Shown: in pieces, positions 1 to 13,700 of the stretch
Layout: each line of letters starts with the position of its first letter
How positions within the stretch are numbered: position 1 is the stretch's first letter
Source: Plasmodium brasilianum
Taxonomy: Eukaryota > Apicomplexa > Aconoidasida > Haemosporida > Plasmodiidae
Reading direction: 5' to 3'
Length of the DNA: 64,000 bases
Assembly: GCF_023973825.1 (NCBI RefSeq)
Contig: NC_090127.1
Location: 3,207,131 to 3,271,130, forward strand
Program-made: the position numbers and the translations under genes
The notes under the pieces: model-generated
Seen by the model: only the letters and a program-made list of their open reading frames with translations
The model's database searches: none
Told to the model about the DNA's origin: nothing

Positions 1-425
1 GTACTTCATAAAGAATAAAATAAGAATATCCGTTTTGTTGTGGGATCATTATATTAAATTTAAAATGTTAAATTATTGATCTGTTTCTATTTTTGCTAAA
101 ATTTGCTAAAAAATAATTTATTATATATAACTAAAAATAAGATTTTATATTTTTTTCAGGTGTATATCTGAAACATTCTTTCACGCTTTTACTTTTAACT
201 TGCTATTTTTTTGTGTATTGGCACGGTTATTTATTCACTTATTTTTCTTTCTCAATATTAAAAATTAAAAAAAAAGTACTATTTTTTAATGCGCAAAAAA
301 ATTAAAGCTACAAAAATTTGTTTTTTACTGAAGTATGCATATATTTCTTTTGTCGAAAGAAAATTAATATATATAAAAGCAATCAAAATTATTTTTTTTT
401 CAAACCTTTTAGACATTCATATAAA

Positions 426-497
426 AGGTCTCGCCGGGACTCGAACCCGGGTTGGAGGATTCAAAGTCCTCAGTGCTAACCACTACACTACGAAACC
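426..497 (-). tRNA. tRNA-Gln (anticodon UUG)
   Basis: The minus strand folds as a standard cloverleaf. The acceptor stem is GGTTTCG pairing with CGAGACC, with one G-T pair. The anticodon stem GAGGA/TCCTC encloses the loop CTTTGAA, which puts TTG at the anticodon (plus-strand positions 462-464), so it reads CAA glutamine codons. The T arm carries the invariant GGTTCGAGTCC box B. There is no intron and no encoded CCA. A T run follows on the minus strand just past the 3' end, as expected for Pol III termination. Base 426 is taken as the discriminator. It is the only GC-rich element in the first 1.4 kb. Confidence 0.96.
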
Positions 498-890
498 TTG
501 TGAGTTCATTTATATGTGTATTCATCTATTTATGTGATCATTATTAAAAACTCTATATTATGAGATATTGTTTGATACATTTTTTTCTAATTTATACAAT
601 ATTTATTTTACTAACAGTTAATGTTATATTAAGAATACTTAACCCAAAAATATATTCTAAATTGTACTCTTTTATTTGTAGTTAATAAATTAAAGCATAA
701 TAAAAGTACTACGAAACAGAGTGATTTAGAAGTGAGAAAATATTTTCCTTTAGGTCATATATATTATATATATATGTATATACATGAAATTAATATAATG
801 AAATAATTAACTGTTATATTGCTCACAGTAGTCGGTTTTAATCATACTTATTAAAGTAAATAATATTTTGTTTGTATAAACTCTTAAAAA

Positions 891-935
<45 letters not shown>

Positions 936-1483
936 TTTCATAGTGCTAACTACAACCGATGTTATTACAAATTGACTTTTTTAATAATATAAAAAATTAA
1001 ATTTAAGATAATAGCTATCTAAAAGAAAATTGTTATAAAAAGAAAACACAATGAGAAAAAGGAAAAAGAAAATTCAAAAAGCTAAAAAGAATTGCCAAAA
1101 AAACAAAGCACAAAAACAAAAAAACGAAGTCATATAAAAAAAAAATGGAAAAACGATTCCTCGTTAACTCAAATTGCTGTGTACCTTTACGAAACCTTAT
1201 AGGAATGGATAAATAAAATATATAATATACTGCAGATGTTTGTGTTATTGCATTACTACTATGCTTAAGTTAATGAAACATTTTTGATATAAATATACAT
1301 CTGCTTATGTAGTATATTTAAGGATTTTTAAGCGTATGTATATTTCTGTAACGATCCATATCTCTCTATATATATATATGTAAATATACCCAAGCATACA
1401 TACACAAAACACCATTGTAACACACACTAAGATTACATGAAATTTAATGGTTTAACAACTAAAAGATATTAACAAATAAAACC
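498..1483. other. Intergenic, AT-rich
   Basis: I see no gene here. It holds a TA dinucleotide tract near 898-930 and would serve as the 3' flank of RON3 and the upstream flank of the tRNA gene. Confidence 0.7.
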
Positions 1484-4400
1484 TCAAGGAATATATATTT
1501 CGTTTTTTTTATTTTTCCTGAGCCATCCAAAAATTTCAAATGTGTGTGCAAAAATTCTTTTAAACAATTTAAATCTATATTTACCTCCTAGTAGAAGGTA
1601 ACCAACATTCATATATAAATGTTTTATATTGAATAAAGTGAAAACACAATTCCATGGTTCTATTTTTTTTGGAAATTGAAGTGAACTTAACACTAAATCT
1701 TCATATGTTATTTTAGGTTTAGAAGACGCAGTACTTTCCAAATCATTATGTTCTGTTTCATTTGACTTTTTTTCTGAAGAAATATATATATTCTGAATAT
1801 CTTCACGTAATGAATTTAAAGTATCGTTTTCCTTAAATATTTTTGCGAGTGATTGAAAAGTATTATCGTCATTTGTTATACTCATTACTGTATTATTATA
1901 ATATCGACTAATGAAGTCATTAAACAAGAAATCAAAGCATTTTACATTTTTACAAGTAATCGATTCTTTGAACATTTGATAAAACAAATTAACTGTACCT
2001 TCATCAAAAAAGAAACTTGTATACTCTTTGAAACTGGAAAGAGTTCGTGCAATATTATCCTTAACTACAAGATCTTCCCTTAATTGTTTTACTAATTTAT
2101 TTATATAGTAATAATACCCCTCATTTATAACATCTAAAATATATTTCAACTCCGTTTGTTTTAATCTTTTTAAAGGAGGATAGATAAGGTATTGATTGAA
2201 TAACTGAAATTCGACTATTTTATATAAAGAAAATAAATCCGATTTTGGTAAATTATATCCCTTTTCACTAGTAGACTTAATTTTTTGTACTGTATCATTT
2301 ATATCTAAAATCATTTTATTAATAAATGGGTTCATATTTTGTTTTATATATCTTCTTTTTTTGTTTAATATAGTTAATCCTTTTTTTATAATTTCTACTG
2401 GAGTGAACACAGAAAACTTGTTTAATGAAATAACTGAGTGTACAACCTTTATTACTAGATGAAAGTTTCTATAAATACTGGTTTTAGGAATATACATATT
2501 GTATGATCTATTAAAAAAGCCATGTTTTCCGTTGTTAGCACTTACATATTTTTCTGTTATCATTGTAGAATCAAATGAAAATGTGGGCTTTTCTGTTTTC
2601 TGAAGGAAATTAACATCATTTTCATTTTGTATCTTATCCATTTCATATTCTTTTGACATATTTTCATTATGCATGTCATCTGAAACTCCACAGTTACTAT
2701 AATTTTTATATAATAAAGTATTCTGATCTCCTTCTTTTTCATCTAGTATATCATCATCTTTTTCATTTTTATTTTGTTTTTCCATAAGGGTGTATGTAGA
2801 ATTTTTATTGTTTTCGTTCCATCCCTCTTTAATAAAATTTGAAGTATCAAGAAAAGATTGAGATTTAGGTAAAGTTTTATCTGATTCTGTAAGTGTATCT
2901 GAGTTTGCACTTTTGTATGATGCTATATTTACATCTGAGTTTACAGTTTTATATGATTCATCAGTTGTTGTTGAATCTGCACTACTAGATGAATCTTCAC
3001 TTACATTTGATAGAGTATCATTATCAGATGCGATATATTGTTCTGAGTTTGAATTACTTACGAATTTATTTTTCTTTTCAAATGATTTCCTAATATATCC
3101 TTCATCTAATTCGGAATCTTCTCCCTCGGATGTTGAAGCTTCCGACATTAGGTCTTCATTATCTATCTCTTCATCCGCATAATTTGCAGATAATATATCT
3201 GTAACAATTTTTTCATCTATTAATTGTTCTTCTTCTTCTTTAGCTTCTTTTGATTTAGGTTTTAAATCATCTTCTTTGACCAAACCTGTTTTGCTCATAG
3301 ATTCAATATTTGGTTTTCCTGGATTTAAGATAAACCAATAATACAAAAAGAAAGGATAGTTAACAAAGGAACATTTCACTTTTTGAAAATATTCATTAGT
3401 AAATGCCTTCCCAACTATATAAAACTGATCCAAAATATTTTTACTGTAAAAAGGTGCTGTTGTAGCTTTGTTTGTAAAATACACATCAATGTTATTTACA
3501 TCAGGTGCAATAGTAAACCCTTCAAAGGGGATTATTGGGACATTAGATTTTTGTAAGAATTTTTCTAGATATATATAATTTTGAACTGTTTCATTTATCA
3601 TGGCTATATCATGTGCTAAAACATTAGAAGCTACGTTTTTTGACCCAGCAATATATATACTTGATGTTTTACCTACATTTTTCTGATCTTCTTGATCAAT
3701 TTTTTGATAATACGTATTTAGACCTTTTATATCTATATCATCATAAAATAAATCTAATAATAAATAATCTTTATAAAAATTTTGTACATCATAATCCATA
3801 ATTTCATTATAACGAGCCAATTTTTCTAAATCCGTTGTTGAAGCTCTATAAGTTTTAATATTATCAGAAGCATAACATTGCACTTGGAAATTTAAATGAT
3901 CTATAGGATATTTTTTCAAGTCATTATTATCTTTCAGTTTTTGAATAAATTTTTTGAATGTTTCAAATTCTAATATTGAATTTAAAATAAAATTCAAGTA
4001 ATTTCTGTTACACAAATATATGGATGAAAATCTTATTGAATAATCTAGATCATCTGTTGCTGCGTAAAATTTTATGAAAATATATAAATTTCTCAAAAAT
4101 AAGAAATTTGTAAATTTCATATCTGATAAAAGTTTTAAAAATCCAATTAACTGAGATAAATACTGTTCTATCTTTTGATCGAAATGAATTTTATTCAGGA
4201 TATGTTCACTCTTTTCTAGAAATTGTGAAGAAAAATAATTGTCATTTTTTTTAATACTAAATAAGTCCATAGAAAACTTCTGCTTAATTATTAAATTTAT
4301 AAGTCTAAAAATTCGTAATATATATTTTTCATTATTTACTGATGTATTTGGAGCCAACTTAAAATTATTCAGCATCTCTTTAACATTTTGTTGGTCTGCT

Positions 4401-7400
4401 GTATATCTTATAAGAGGATACTTAAATTTTTGAAAAACGTTAGAAAAAACTAAAATATCTTCAAATTTTATATATGAATGTGGGTAGAAATCATTAATAA
4501 CTTCAGCATTTTCTATAATTTCAAAAAATCTTGTATATCTCATTATATTTATTAATCTTTTGCCTTTAATTCGTTTACCTAAAGTCATTAATGCCTTTTT
4601 CCTAGCATATCCAACAACTCTTTTAACATTTAACATTTTTAAGTATAACAATTTTAGAGGTGTTTTGAAATACTTTTTTCTTTGATCTAAATATTCTTCT
4701 AAAGCTAAAAATCTTTTCCATGAATGTCTATTATTTTTTTTCTCTATTCTTAATAGAGACATAATGATTAACAGATGTCTCACAACATCATTGCCATATT
4801 CAAATCTATACATATCGTCAAGAGGAATATGTTCTTTCTTAAAAAATAAATGTGTTCCACAAAGTATCTTTATTAAATCTGTTTGTCCAATAGTAGCAAA
4901 TTTGGTACCTGTATTTTGTATATGATTTAAATTTTTAACACCCTTTATTTTTATTTTTTCTTTCTTAATATTGTTCATTACATCATCTATTCCCATTATG
5001 TTTTCCATCATAAAGGAACTATAATCATAATAGAGTAAAAAATAACACTGTGAAGGTAAATCTTGGAATTTTTCAATATTTGGTATTTCTCCATATAGAG
5101 TCGTTATATGATCAATAATTTTTTTTTTTTCATGTTCCCTAGATTCTATTTCATATCGTAAATATTTTGTGCTCTTCACAATTTCATCTTCTAAAGTTAG
5201 TTCTGCATTAATATCCTCCTGCTTCTTGTCACCCATATTATTAGTATTATTATCATTATCATTACCGTTATCATTGCTAATATCACCACTACCATCATTA
5301 CTGTTATCATTATTATTATTATTACCTTTTGGAAGCTCATCATATTTTTTTATTTTATTATGTTCATTATAGCTTTTAATTTTATTCATAGTGTAAGTTT
5401 CATAATTATATGCGTAACTAGTTTTTGGATTATATGCTTCTAACAATTTTTGCTGATATAATTTATATGTTTCATTTACAGGAATTTCATTTTTTTCAAT
5501 ATTTTTATAAAGAGCATACAATGCTGACATCACCAATATAATGACGGACTCTTCTGTATTAAAGAAATTTATTTTATTTAAAACATTTTCTAAAAATGTC
5601 TTAAACATACGCGAAAAGGTTACCTTATTGAACTGAAACCTATATTTTCTAATTTTTTTTAAAAAATAATTTTGAGATCTATCTTTTTCTTTGGATGTTT
5701 TTTCCATATATAATCTGTGAACTTCATAAAACTCTGTGGGGACCATGCTTAGAAGAGCCCTTTTCCACGATAGAGCTTGATGAAAATATTGCTTAACTGC
5801 TCCAATCATGGAAGAAAACTATAAAAAGTGAAGAAATAAAAAAGTCTATTGTATAAATATATGAGCCTTAATACATATACTTATATGAATATTTATATGT
5901 ACATACTAACATGTATTTATATTAGTATTTATATGTAAGTATTTATATATATATACATATGTGTAGGTATAAAAATATTATATAATAATAAATTTATTCA
6001 AATTAACAATTAAAGAACTGAATTGATCAACTCCGGATGCCCATAGAATGTGATGAATTACATCAACAACTAAAGTGTCGTTGTCTTCTTTTAAACACAT
6101 ATAACACTGAGTTAACTTTCCTTCATATTTGTCAGCATGTGAACCTACTATCAAATTACCATTGTTGCTATTTAATGGCTCAAATTTAATATATGGTACT
6201 TGATGCATCAGTGGATTTCTAAAAGTATATAAGTTCAATGACTTTAAAAAAAATTCCTTTCTATTATTTTGATTAAATGAAAATTTATATAAACGTCCTT
6301 CTTTATTATGTAAATATAAACCTTCATCTTTCATCGTATAACTATGAAACTTTAAAGAATTAATTTTTTCAGTGTTCACTTCGTCTAATACTTTGTGAAT
6401 TTCATTATGTATTATTTTATTTATTTCATCATCGTAATTTATATCTACTAATTCAGCATTTTCTGACCTTTTTATTGTATCAACAGTATTTTTCAAATAT
6501 TCGTATAAATATAATTCTTTTGAATCAGTAATAACACTAAAAAAATTAACCATATTTGTTATTACTTTTTTATCTACTAGTACATCATTATATTCTAAAA
6601 ATAGTGGAATTAAGAGATTAATAAAAATATTTAGAGGAAACAATAATTTCTTTACTTCAAAAGATTCATAATTGCATGGCTGGTTCAACTTTTTAGCTAA
6701 TTCTAAAGGACAACTCTTCAGAAGTTTGAATTTTTCTCCGTAATTAACAAGACCAGATATAATTCCAGTTGCACCCTTAATTAATAACTTCATTGAACTA
6801 TTTAACTGTTTCTTTAATTTCTCATCAAAATATAAACTGGAGTAAGGGAAATTTAAAGAAGGTTTGTAATGGAGCAGTTTTATCTTAATAAGAGACAATG
6901 TGAACTCAATGCTACCTCTATTAATTCTTCTTATATTTTTTTTTATAAATGGTTTTCTAACTATATTTGAAGAAATTTTTTGTAAATATGTTTCATATAT
7001 TTGATCTTCATATATATATTTAAATTCTGAATCTAAATCGTTCTGAAAAAATTCTTTAGGGTTCATTTTACTAATATAATTTATATTAACTGATATTAAG
7101 GTAAAGAATTTTGTTAATATATTTGAAACAGCTAATTTGATGTATGATTCTTCATAGTATAGTGTTCTTCTAGTAATCTGAAGAATCAATAGAACCTTTT
7201 TAAACGTTTCACTTTTTAGTACAGTTTCTTTATCCAGTTCCCCATCTTTCGTCTGTAAAAATTAAATGAATGCATAGATTAAACAACACACAATCGAAAC
7301 AAAAAGAAAAAGTAATATTTACATTCTAGAATTTTTCGCATATACGTATAAATAAATATAAATAAACAAATAAATAAATATATATATATACGCATGTATG

Positions 7401-9742
7401 TAGATTTGCATTGGAGAAGGTTTCAAGCTTACATTTAATAATTTTAAATCATTTAAGGCGTCTGTAACATATTTAAATAAAGAATGACTGAAATCAAAAA
7501 ACCCTGTGCCGAGATTTTTTTCAAATAAGTTGTTTAGAACAGGAAATAAATTTTTTCCAGACAAATGATCTGTAACATTTACATAAGAGAGTTTCCAAAT
7601 TTTAGAAACTAGAATTAAGGAATCTCCTTGTAGCAATTTCATAGCGTATTCTTGAAGATCTGGGTGCTTTAATATATTTACTAAGGATCAGAGAAAAACA
7701 AAAGATAACAAGAATATATTTTTCACAAAAATATGCATAGAGTGCACACTCGAGAATGCATATATCCTTGTATAACGGTGTATGTGTGTTTGTGTACGTG
7801 TACTTATGTATGTTTCTTTGTGTGCTTATGTATATGTACATGTATATATGTATTTATATATTTATGTTTATATATTTATGTTTATATATTTATGTTTATA
7901 TATTTATGTTTATATATTTATGTTTATATATTTATGTCTATTTATTTATGTTAATGTTTCTTCTTGTTAACAGGAGGTAGTTTCTTACTTTTTAAAATTG
8001 CGTAAAACATCTTTCTGTAAGATATTCGGTAGAGTCGTTTGACATTTCTATAGACAGCAAACATAATCTTACTCAATTGTGTAATACAAAATGATGACAT
8101 AGCAAAGGCAAAAGCTCCACGGAATGGCATAACCAGGGGGTAAAAAAACAGTAGAAATGATTTAAAAACATAGGACATAATTACTCCGAAAATATTGTTC
8201 ATAAGAAGCTTGTCAAAAGATGCTATGTTATTGTATAAATAAGCATTTGAAAAACACAGATCTATCAATTCATGATTTATAAGCCCAATTATACCCCTAA
8301 GACTCTGAGCAAAAGACACGGACATAAATGTTCTAGCCAATAACAATCCATCACTTTTTAATGCATCAATCATACCCCAATAAGAATCAGCTTGAAAATA
8401 GGAAAAAAAGAAAAAAAAAAAAAAAAAATTGAAGAAGGAAAGAAAATTTTCTTTGTTTATTATTTTTTCAAATTTTGGTATTTTTTATATCTTTTATTTT
8501 TATATTATCTAACATTTTGCTTTATTATATGTTATAAGAGCATGGTCCATTTCAGTTTTAATAACATCATCGATTTGAAAATCAGGGCAGTTGAAATTAT
8601 ACATTAACTGTTTCTTAAATACATCATACTTTTTATTCTCTATATATAAAAGTAAAAATGTGATATTCATTTAATGTGTATATGCTTACATATATATTTA
8701 TGTAATGCTTTATTTTCTTTTCCATTTTTTTTTTCCATTACTTGCACTATGAGCTCTAGATATTAATTTGACAATACGTTTCACATTTTCCTTATTTAAT
8801 ACTGTTAAATAGAAAAAAAAGTTAGTTCTTGAAAGAGATTCATATACAGCCGGATTACGGTGAAAGTACCCATCTGCAAAAAAAAAAAAAAAAAAATAAA
8901 GTAAAATAAAAATATTTATATATTGTATCTGATTTATATCCAATACTTCTTTTTAAAGATTCAACATAATTTGAAGCCAAAAATACAAAAAAAATAAATA
9001 TTTATATAATTTTATCTTTTTCTTTTTTTCTTACGGGTATGTAGTCCCTTATATAATACTGTATTGATTAACTTTGCAACATAGTGCTGGTTAAATATAG
9101 AACTAGCCTTTAAGGATAAAAAAGAATATTCATTATTGTTTGACCAATTACTATTGTTAATATTGTGTCTTCCTTTTGTTCTTCTATTTTTACTATTATT
9201 CCCTGAAGAAAATTAAAGCATTTGTTAAAAGGTTAACGTTGTTATATGTGTTTATAAATATACAATTGCACACTTGTGTTTGTGGATGTGCATACGTGCC
9301 TTAGGTAAATGTGTATATTCTTTTAATCCATTTTTATAATATATTGCGCTTTATATGTCAAAAAGATAAAAATCAAAAAAAAAAATAAAAAAAAGAATTA
9401 CGAAAAGACGTGGTTTACAAAATAAATATAAGCAGTAGTCTACTTCTCTAATAAATATGTTTAAATATAAAAGCTAAAATGTTTGTTATTAGACGAAGTT
9501 ACACACATTTTACGAAATGCTGACAATTAAAAAAATATCTATAAAAAAGAAGGTAACCAAAAATTAACGCTAGCTATTAAGCAAATATGTTAGTATCGTT
9601 AAATATATTTTTTCTAACCTAAATCATTATAATATTTATAATTGGCCAAAACCGTAAGGCTTTTATTCTCTAATTCTTTACATTTTGAAAGTATGTTTAG
9701 GAATAAGTAAATTGAAGAAATACAAAGCCAGTACTTATTCAT
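1484..9742 (-). CDS. RON3: Rhoptry neck protein 3 (RON3), seven exons
   Basis: Exons in transcript order, all with GT/AG borders and compatible phases: 9742-9619, 9202-9035, 8873-8742, 8390-7989, 7680-7433, 7252-6008, 5818-1484. They splice to 2,218 codons including the stop. The start ATG at 9742 opens a signal peptide (MNKYWLCISSIYLFLNILS). Exon 4 carries hydrophobic helices at about residues 208-230 and 234-254. Exon 7 (about 1,444 residues) has an Asn/Asp tract near 940-975 and a Ser/Asp/Glu-rich stretch near 1640-1850. Length, signal peptide, early membrane segments and a position near a chromosome end all fit P. falciparum RON3 (about 2,215 residues as I recall). RON3 is a merozoite rhoptry protein also linked to the parasitophorous vacuole membrane after invasion. 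The identification rests on architecture and synteny, not on alignment. The weakest junction is the GTTAAT donor at 6007. Confidence 0.85.
7854..7940. repeat. 14-bp tandem repeat in RON3 intron 4
   Basis: About six copies of TTTATATATTTATG lie inside the intron at 7681-7988. They open spurious overlapping reading frames on the plus strand that are not genes. Confidence 0.85.
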
Positions 9743-12700
9743 TGCAAAAAAGAATATTTCTACCGTTTTATCTTTTTATGCACAAATTTTTTCAAATGAT
9801 ATTTTAAATGTTATATATGGTGTAAAGAAATAATTTAAATAACATAACAATATATATATACATATCTATATGTACATATTTATCTACAACGAAATGGAAT
9901 AAAGAATTTTTACAAGATAATAGGCAAAAAAATTTGTGAACAAAATATAATTAGTTCTAAACATTATGGGAGAGTTTGCAAAAGTAACAATGCACAATAC
10001 AAAAGATTTTTTTAAAAAATACACACTATTATGCATAATATTGATAGAAAAAAAAAAAAAATTAAAAGTACATATTAAAAAATATAAAACGAAAATTAAA
10101 TCTTAGGACATATTAATATACAAAAACTAATGTCATTTAGAATTATAAAAGGAATAAAAAACAAAAGAAAAAGTAATTGTATTTCTAGTCTTTAAAATAC
10201 ATGTGCATTCTTTAAATTATTTTGTATATTTCATTCACGGATAAATTACAGTTACAAAAAAAGAAACAAAATATGTATAAATTATTTCGTATGAAATAAT
10301 AAAATTATTTAATATTATTCTGAGAAAATAGACAGATATCCTTTTTAAAATGTTAAAGTGTAGGAAATTTAGGATATCGGTAATTAGTGAAGAAAAATTT
10401 TATTTAGATGAGTAAGGATATGTCTATGAAGTAAAAATTATATATTTAAAATTCAATATAATAAAATACAATTATCATTAAGAAATAATAAAAAAAAAAA
10501 TATATATGTTAATATGCATTAAAGTGCAATCTGTTTTTGCCGTGTTTTCATACAACTTTTTAATTAAACATATTTTTTTAAATATACGTTCCTTAAACTG
10601 TATTTTGTTGGGGTATAATTTGCAAGTTAATTAAAATGAAGGAATTTTTTCTTCTTTGGACCATTATTATTATTACAGATGAATACGAATAAAACCATTT
10701 TTCTTTTTTCCTTTTTTATAATGGATATAATAAATCTATTTTTATGTAAGACTTTGTATTTTTAATAAACTGTAAAAAACTTTTTTTCTATGAATTCTTC
10801 ACATTTTTAATTATTTTTTTTTAGATACATAATTATAAAATAAAAAAAAGAAAACTGTTTAATGTTTTAAATTAATCTTCTAATAATAATATTGATATGA
10901 GCAACAGTTTTTCATTTTAAAGGGTGTGCAACAGGTCTAAATTTTTCCTTCATAAAATTTTTAATAGAATATTAATTTCTTAATATATATTAAATATTTT
11001 AATTTTAAAGAGTTTTCAGTTGTAGAACAATTTGGGACATTTACAAATTTAGACCTTGTAAAATGTCTGCTAATAGTTAACTAAAAATTAAATATTTAGT
11101 TTTTTTCTTATTTTTTTTTTCAAGATTAAAAAAAAAACTCTGATATATTGCAAGTATTTAACAAGAACTTAAAATTTTTATTTTATTTTATTTTTTTTTT
11201 GGAATATTTGAGAAATCTAATACATGTGCAACTTTTAATAAAATATTATTATAATATTTCTTTTATAATACACTCGAATACTTGTAGGATAATTATACGT
11301 ATTAAATTTTTTTAAAACGGATAAAATTAAAAAACGAAATTATTGCACTATTAGGCATTACAGATTTAAACAGCCTTTTAAAATCTTTTATAACCTCTGA
11401 AAAGTTGTAGTTCAGAAATATTCGAACAAATTTTAAAATTCGTCTTAACTACTAAGATTTATTTAATACCACTTTTGCTTATTTTTAATAACTTCATTAA
11501 TTATAGATATTTTATTTGCATACAGAAGTTAGCGTATTCCGTTCATGTTAGAACAATAAAAGAAGTGTTAACTCATATATCTAGCACAATAGGATAAAGT
11601 TAATTTAATGAATATATAAGGCGTTATATTTCTTGTTAATAAAATAATAAAGGCAATCCTTGCTTATTATCTGTCGAATCAAATATTGTTATACTAATTT
11701 ATTATTCATTATAACACATAAGAACAAAGGAAAATTTTTGGTAAATAATATTTTCTTTTTTATATAAAATTAAAATAAAACAGTGAATTCATAAAAGTCA
11801 TATGTTTTCATTTTACGTATTAATAAGTAACCTTGAAACATAATTTTCTTTATTTTGTAAATACAACATAAAAAATAAAAAGAAAACACTTAACATAAAA
11901 TTTAATTTTAGAGGCTTTATTAAATAAACATGTGAACTAGCATGATGCTTTTCTAAAATTTTGAATAATTATATTTTTATATGAACAAGTATGGTAGTTT
12001 CTACATTTTTCTTCAACTGAGAGATATATGTAATTAATTTAATCTTTTGCAGTTTTTTTATATCTTTCGCAATATTTATTTCTTTTACCTTAGGCTTTTA
12101 AATGGATGTTCGAATAAAACGGTTTTCTTTTTCTCCTTTTTCTGCATATATATTATAAAAATATTAACACTAATTTAAAATTAATATTGTTTTCCTTTAG
12201 TATTCATTACTTGCTAATAAGTAAACTCTTATTTAATAAGTGAATTTCAAAATGTAGCGCAATTACTTGTATAATTGTTATAAATATGTTATTTGTAATT
12301 ATATATGAGAGCCTCATTTTTTTATTATATCTGAGGGCTATACATTTTTAAAAAAATTTATAAAAGGTACCAAAGAAAACCCAAGAGTGCAAAATATCGT
12401 ATGAGATGAAAGTGTTCGCGTGTGACTGTTATGAAGAATACGTAATAAATAGGAAAAATGTGTATTTTTGTCCTGACTTTATTGAGAAGTTTTTTTTATT
12501 TTTTTTTTCGTTTTATTTTGCAAGGATTTTATATTTTGTTATAATTACTTTAATAAAAAGTGTACTTCAATATTCTGATTCACATATTGTGAAAACATAA
12601 GGAATTATGAGCTTAATGATTATTTTGTGATATATAAAAAGAAAAATATTTTACAAGTAATAATCATTGAAAGTTAAAAACAGAAAACAAAAACAGATTA

Positions 12701-13146
12701 AAAATAGTACGATGCTTAAATATGTTTAATGAAAAAATTTATACAACATATAATAAGAATCAAATTATTCTTAAAAAAAATGAACAATTTATTATTTTTT
12801 TTTTTATTTAATTAATTTTCATTATTATTCCTTTTAATTTTATGTAGGTTTGTTTAAAATAATTTATAGTGCTCACGAATTAACTGCTTTTTGTTATTGG
12901 AATACAAAATTTTTTTGTTTTTTTAATAATTCAGTTTTTTATCATAAAATTTTTATTTCCTTTTATATTTTAATATTTAAAGCTTTTTGACCTTTGATCT
13001 TTAAACTTTTTATCCTTTAATATTTAAGATTTTTATCCTTTAATTTTTAAGCTTATTAAACTTTAATTCTTAACTCCTTTCATCATTCATTTCTGTAGTA
13101 TCAGAGTGACATTCGGAATTTTTAATTTATATCCAACATTAAAAAA
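9743..13146. other. Long intergenic region upstream of RON3
   Basis: This is 3.4 kb of very AT-rich DNA with no convincing gene. It would contain the RON3 promoter and, on the other side, whatever drove the dead chitinase. A short ATG frame at about 10,680 on the plus strand looks like a lone signal-peptide exon with nothing recognisable after it. Confidence 0.6.
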
Positions 13147-13700
13147 ATGAAAAATTCTGCAGTAAGATTAGTATTTTTCTTTTTTTTTTCTGTGTTTTTT
13201 TATAAATACACATTATAAGATTGTGAGAGGATATTTAAGACCTAATGTATAAAAAAAAAAAAAAAAATTTAAGAGAAATTATATGCTATAAAAAAGGCAG
13301 GAAATTATCAAAGATATTACACCATCATGGATATCATATAACTACAACTTGAAATATATCGATTCCCATTTTGACCTTTAATACATCTTTATCTCTAAGA
13401 TGAATCCTTCTTGCGATAGTATTAATTCTATTATTACAACACCAGCACTTTTTAAATCATTAAAAGGTTTAGAGTATATAGGAATTAATGAGTATTTTGA
13501 TAATGTAATAATTTTATGAAAAGTACGTCCGGATATTATTCTGCTTTTATCAATAGGATAAATATACCAATTAAATGCTTTAGTTGTCACTTTAAATTCG
13601 TTGATAAAGTTGCATATTATGACATTGAATTAGAATTTTATGACCTTAATAGTGATTACTAATCAAATGGCTTATTTGGAAATTTAAACAGTGCACATCA
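13147..13700 (+). pseudogene. Chitinase (GH18) pseudogene
   Basis: This is the remains of an ookinete-type chitinase. A possible signal exon starts with ATG at 13147 (MKNSAVRLVFFFFFSVFF). A second exon appears to start at 13301, after a GCAG acceptor. It reads IIKDITPSWISYNYN, resembling the family's N-terminal RGYYPSWVSY. After a stop it continues KMNPSCDSINSIITT and LFKSLKGLEYIGINEYFDN, then KVRPDIILLLSIG. These resemble the conserved first half of the Plasmodium GH18 domain as I remember it. In-frame stops lie at 13379, 13517 and 13559. A frameshift then leads into FYDLNSDY followed by TAA at 13660, where the family has the active-site motif FDGxDxDYE, so the catalytic Glu codon is a stop. 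No C-terminal half is recognisable. It lies between RON3 and the small gene, where P. falciparum has its chitinase. Confidence 0.8.

Noticed and set aside
289..537. 82-codon plus-strand ORF
   Set aside because: It runs through the complement of the tRNA-Gln gene and is otherwise low complexity.
7733..7980. Three overlapping 60-75 codon ORFs on the plus strand
   Set aside because: Generated by the 14-bp tandem repeat in RON3 intron 4.
12406..12600. 64-codon ORF starting MKVFACDCYEEYV
   Set aside because: The start is less AT-rich than its surroundings, but the rest is Phe-rich low complexity with no splice partner or motif.
13378..13590. 70-codon minus-strand ORF
   Set aside because: It is antisense to the chitinase relic, whose plus-strand frames carry the recognisable motifs.
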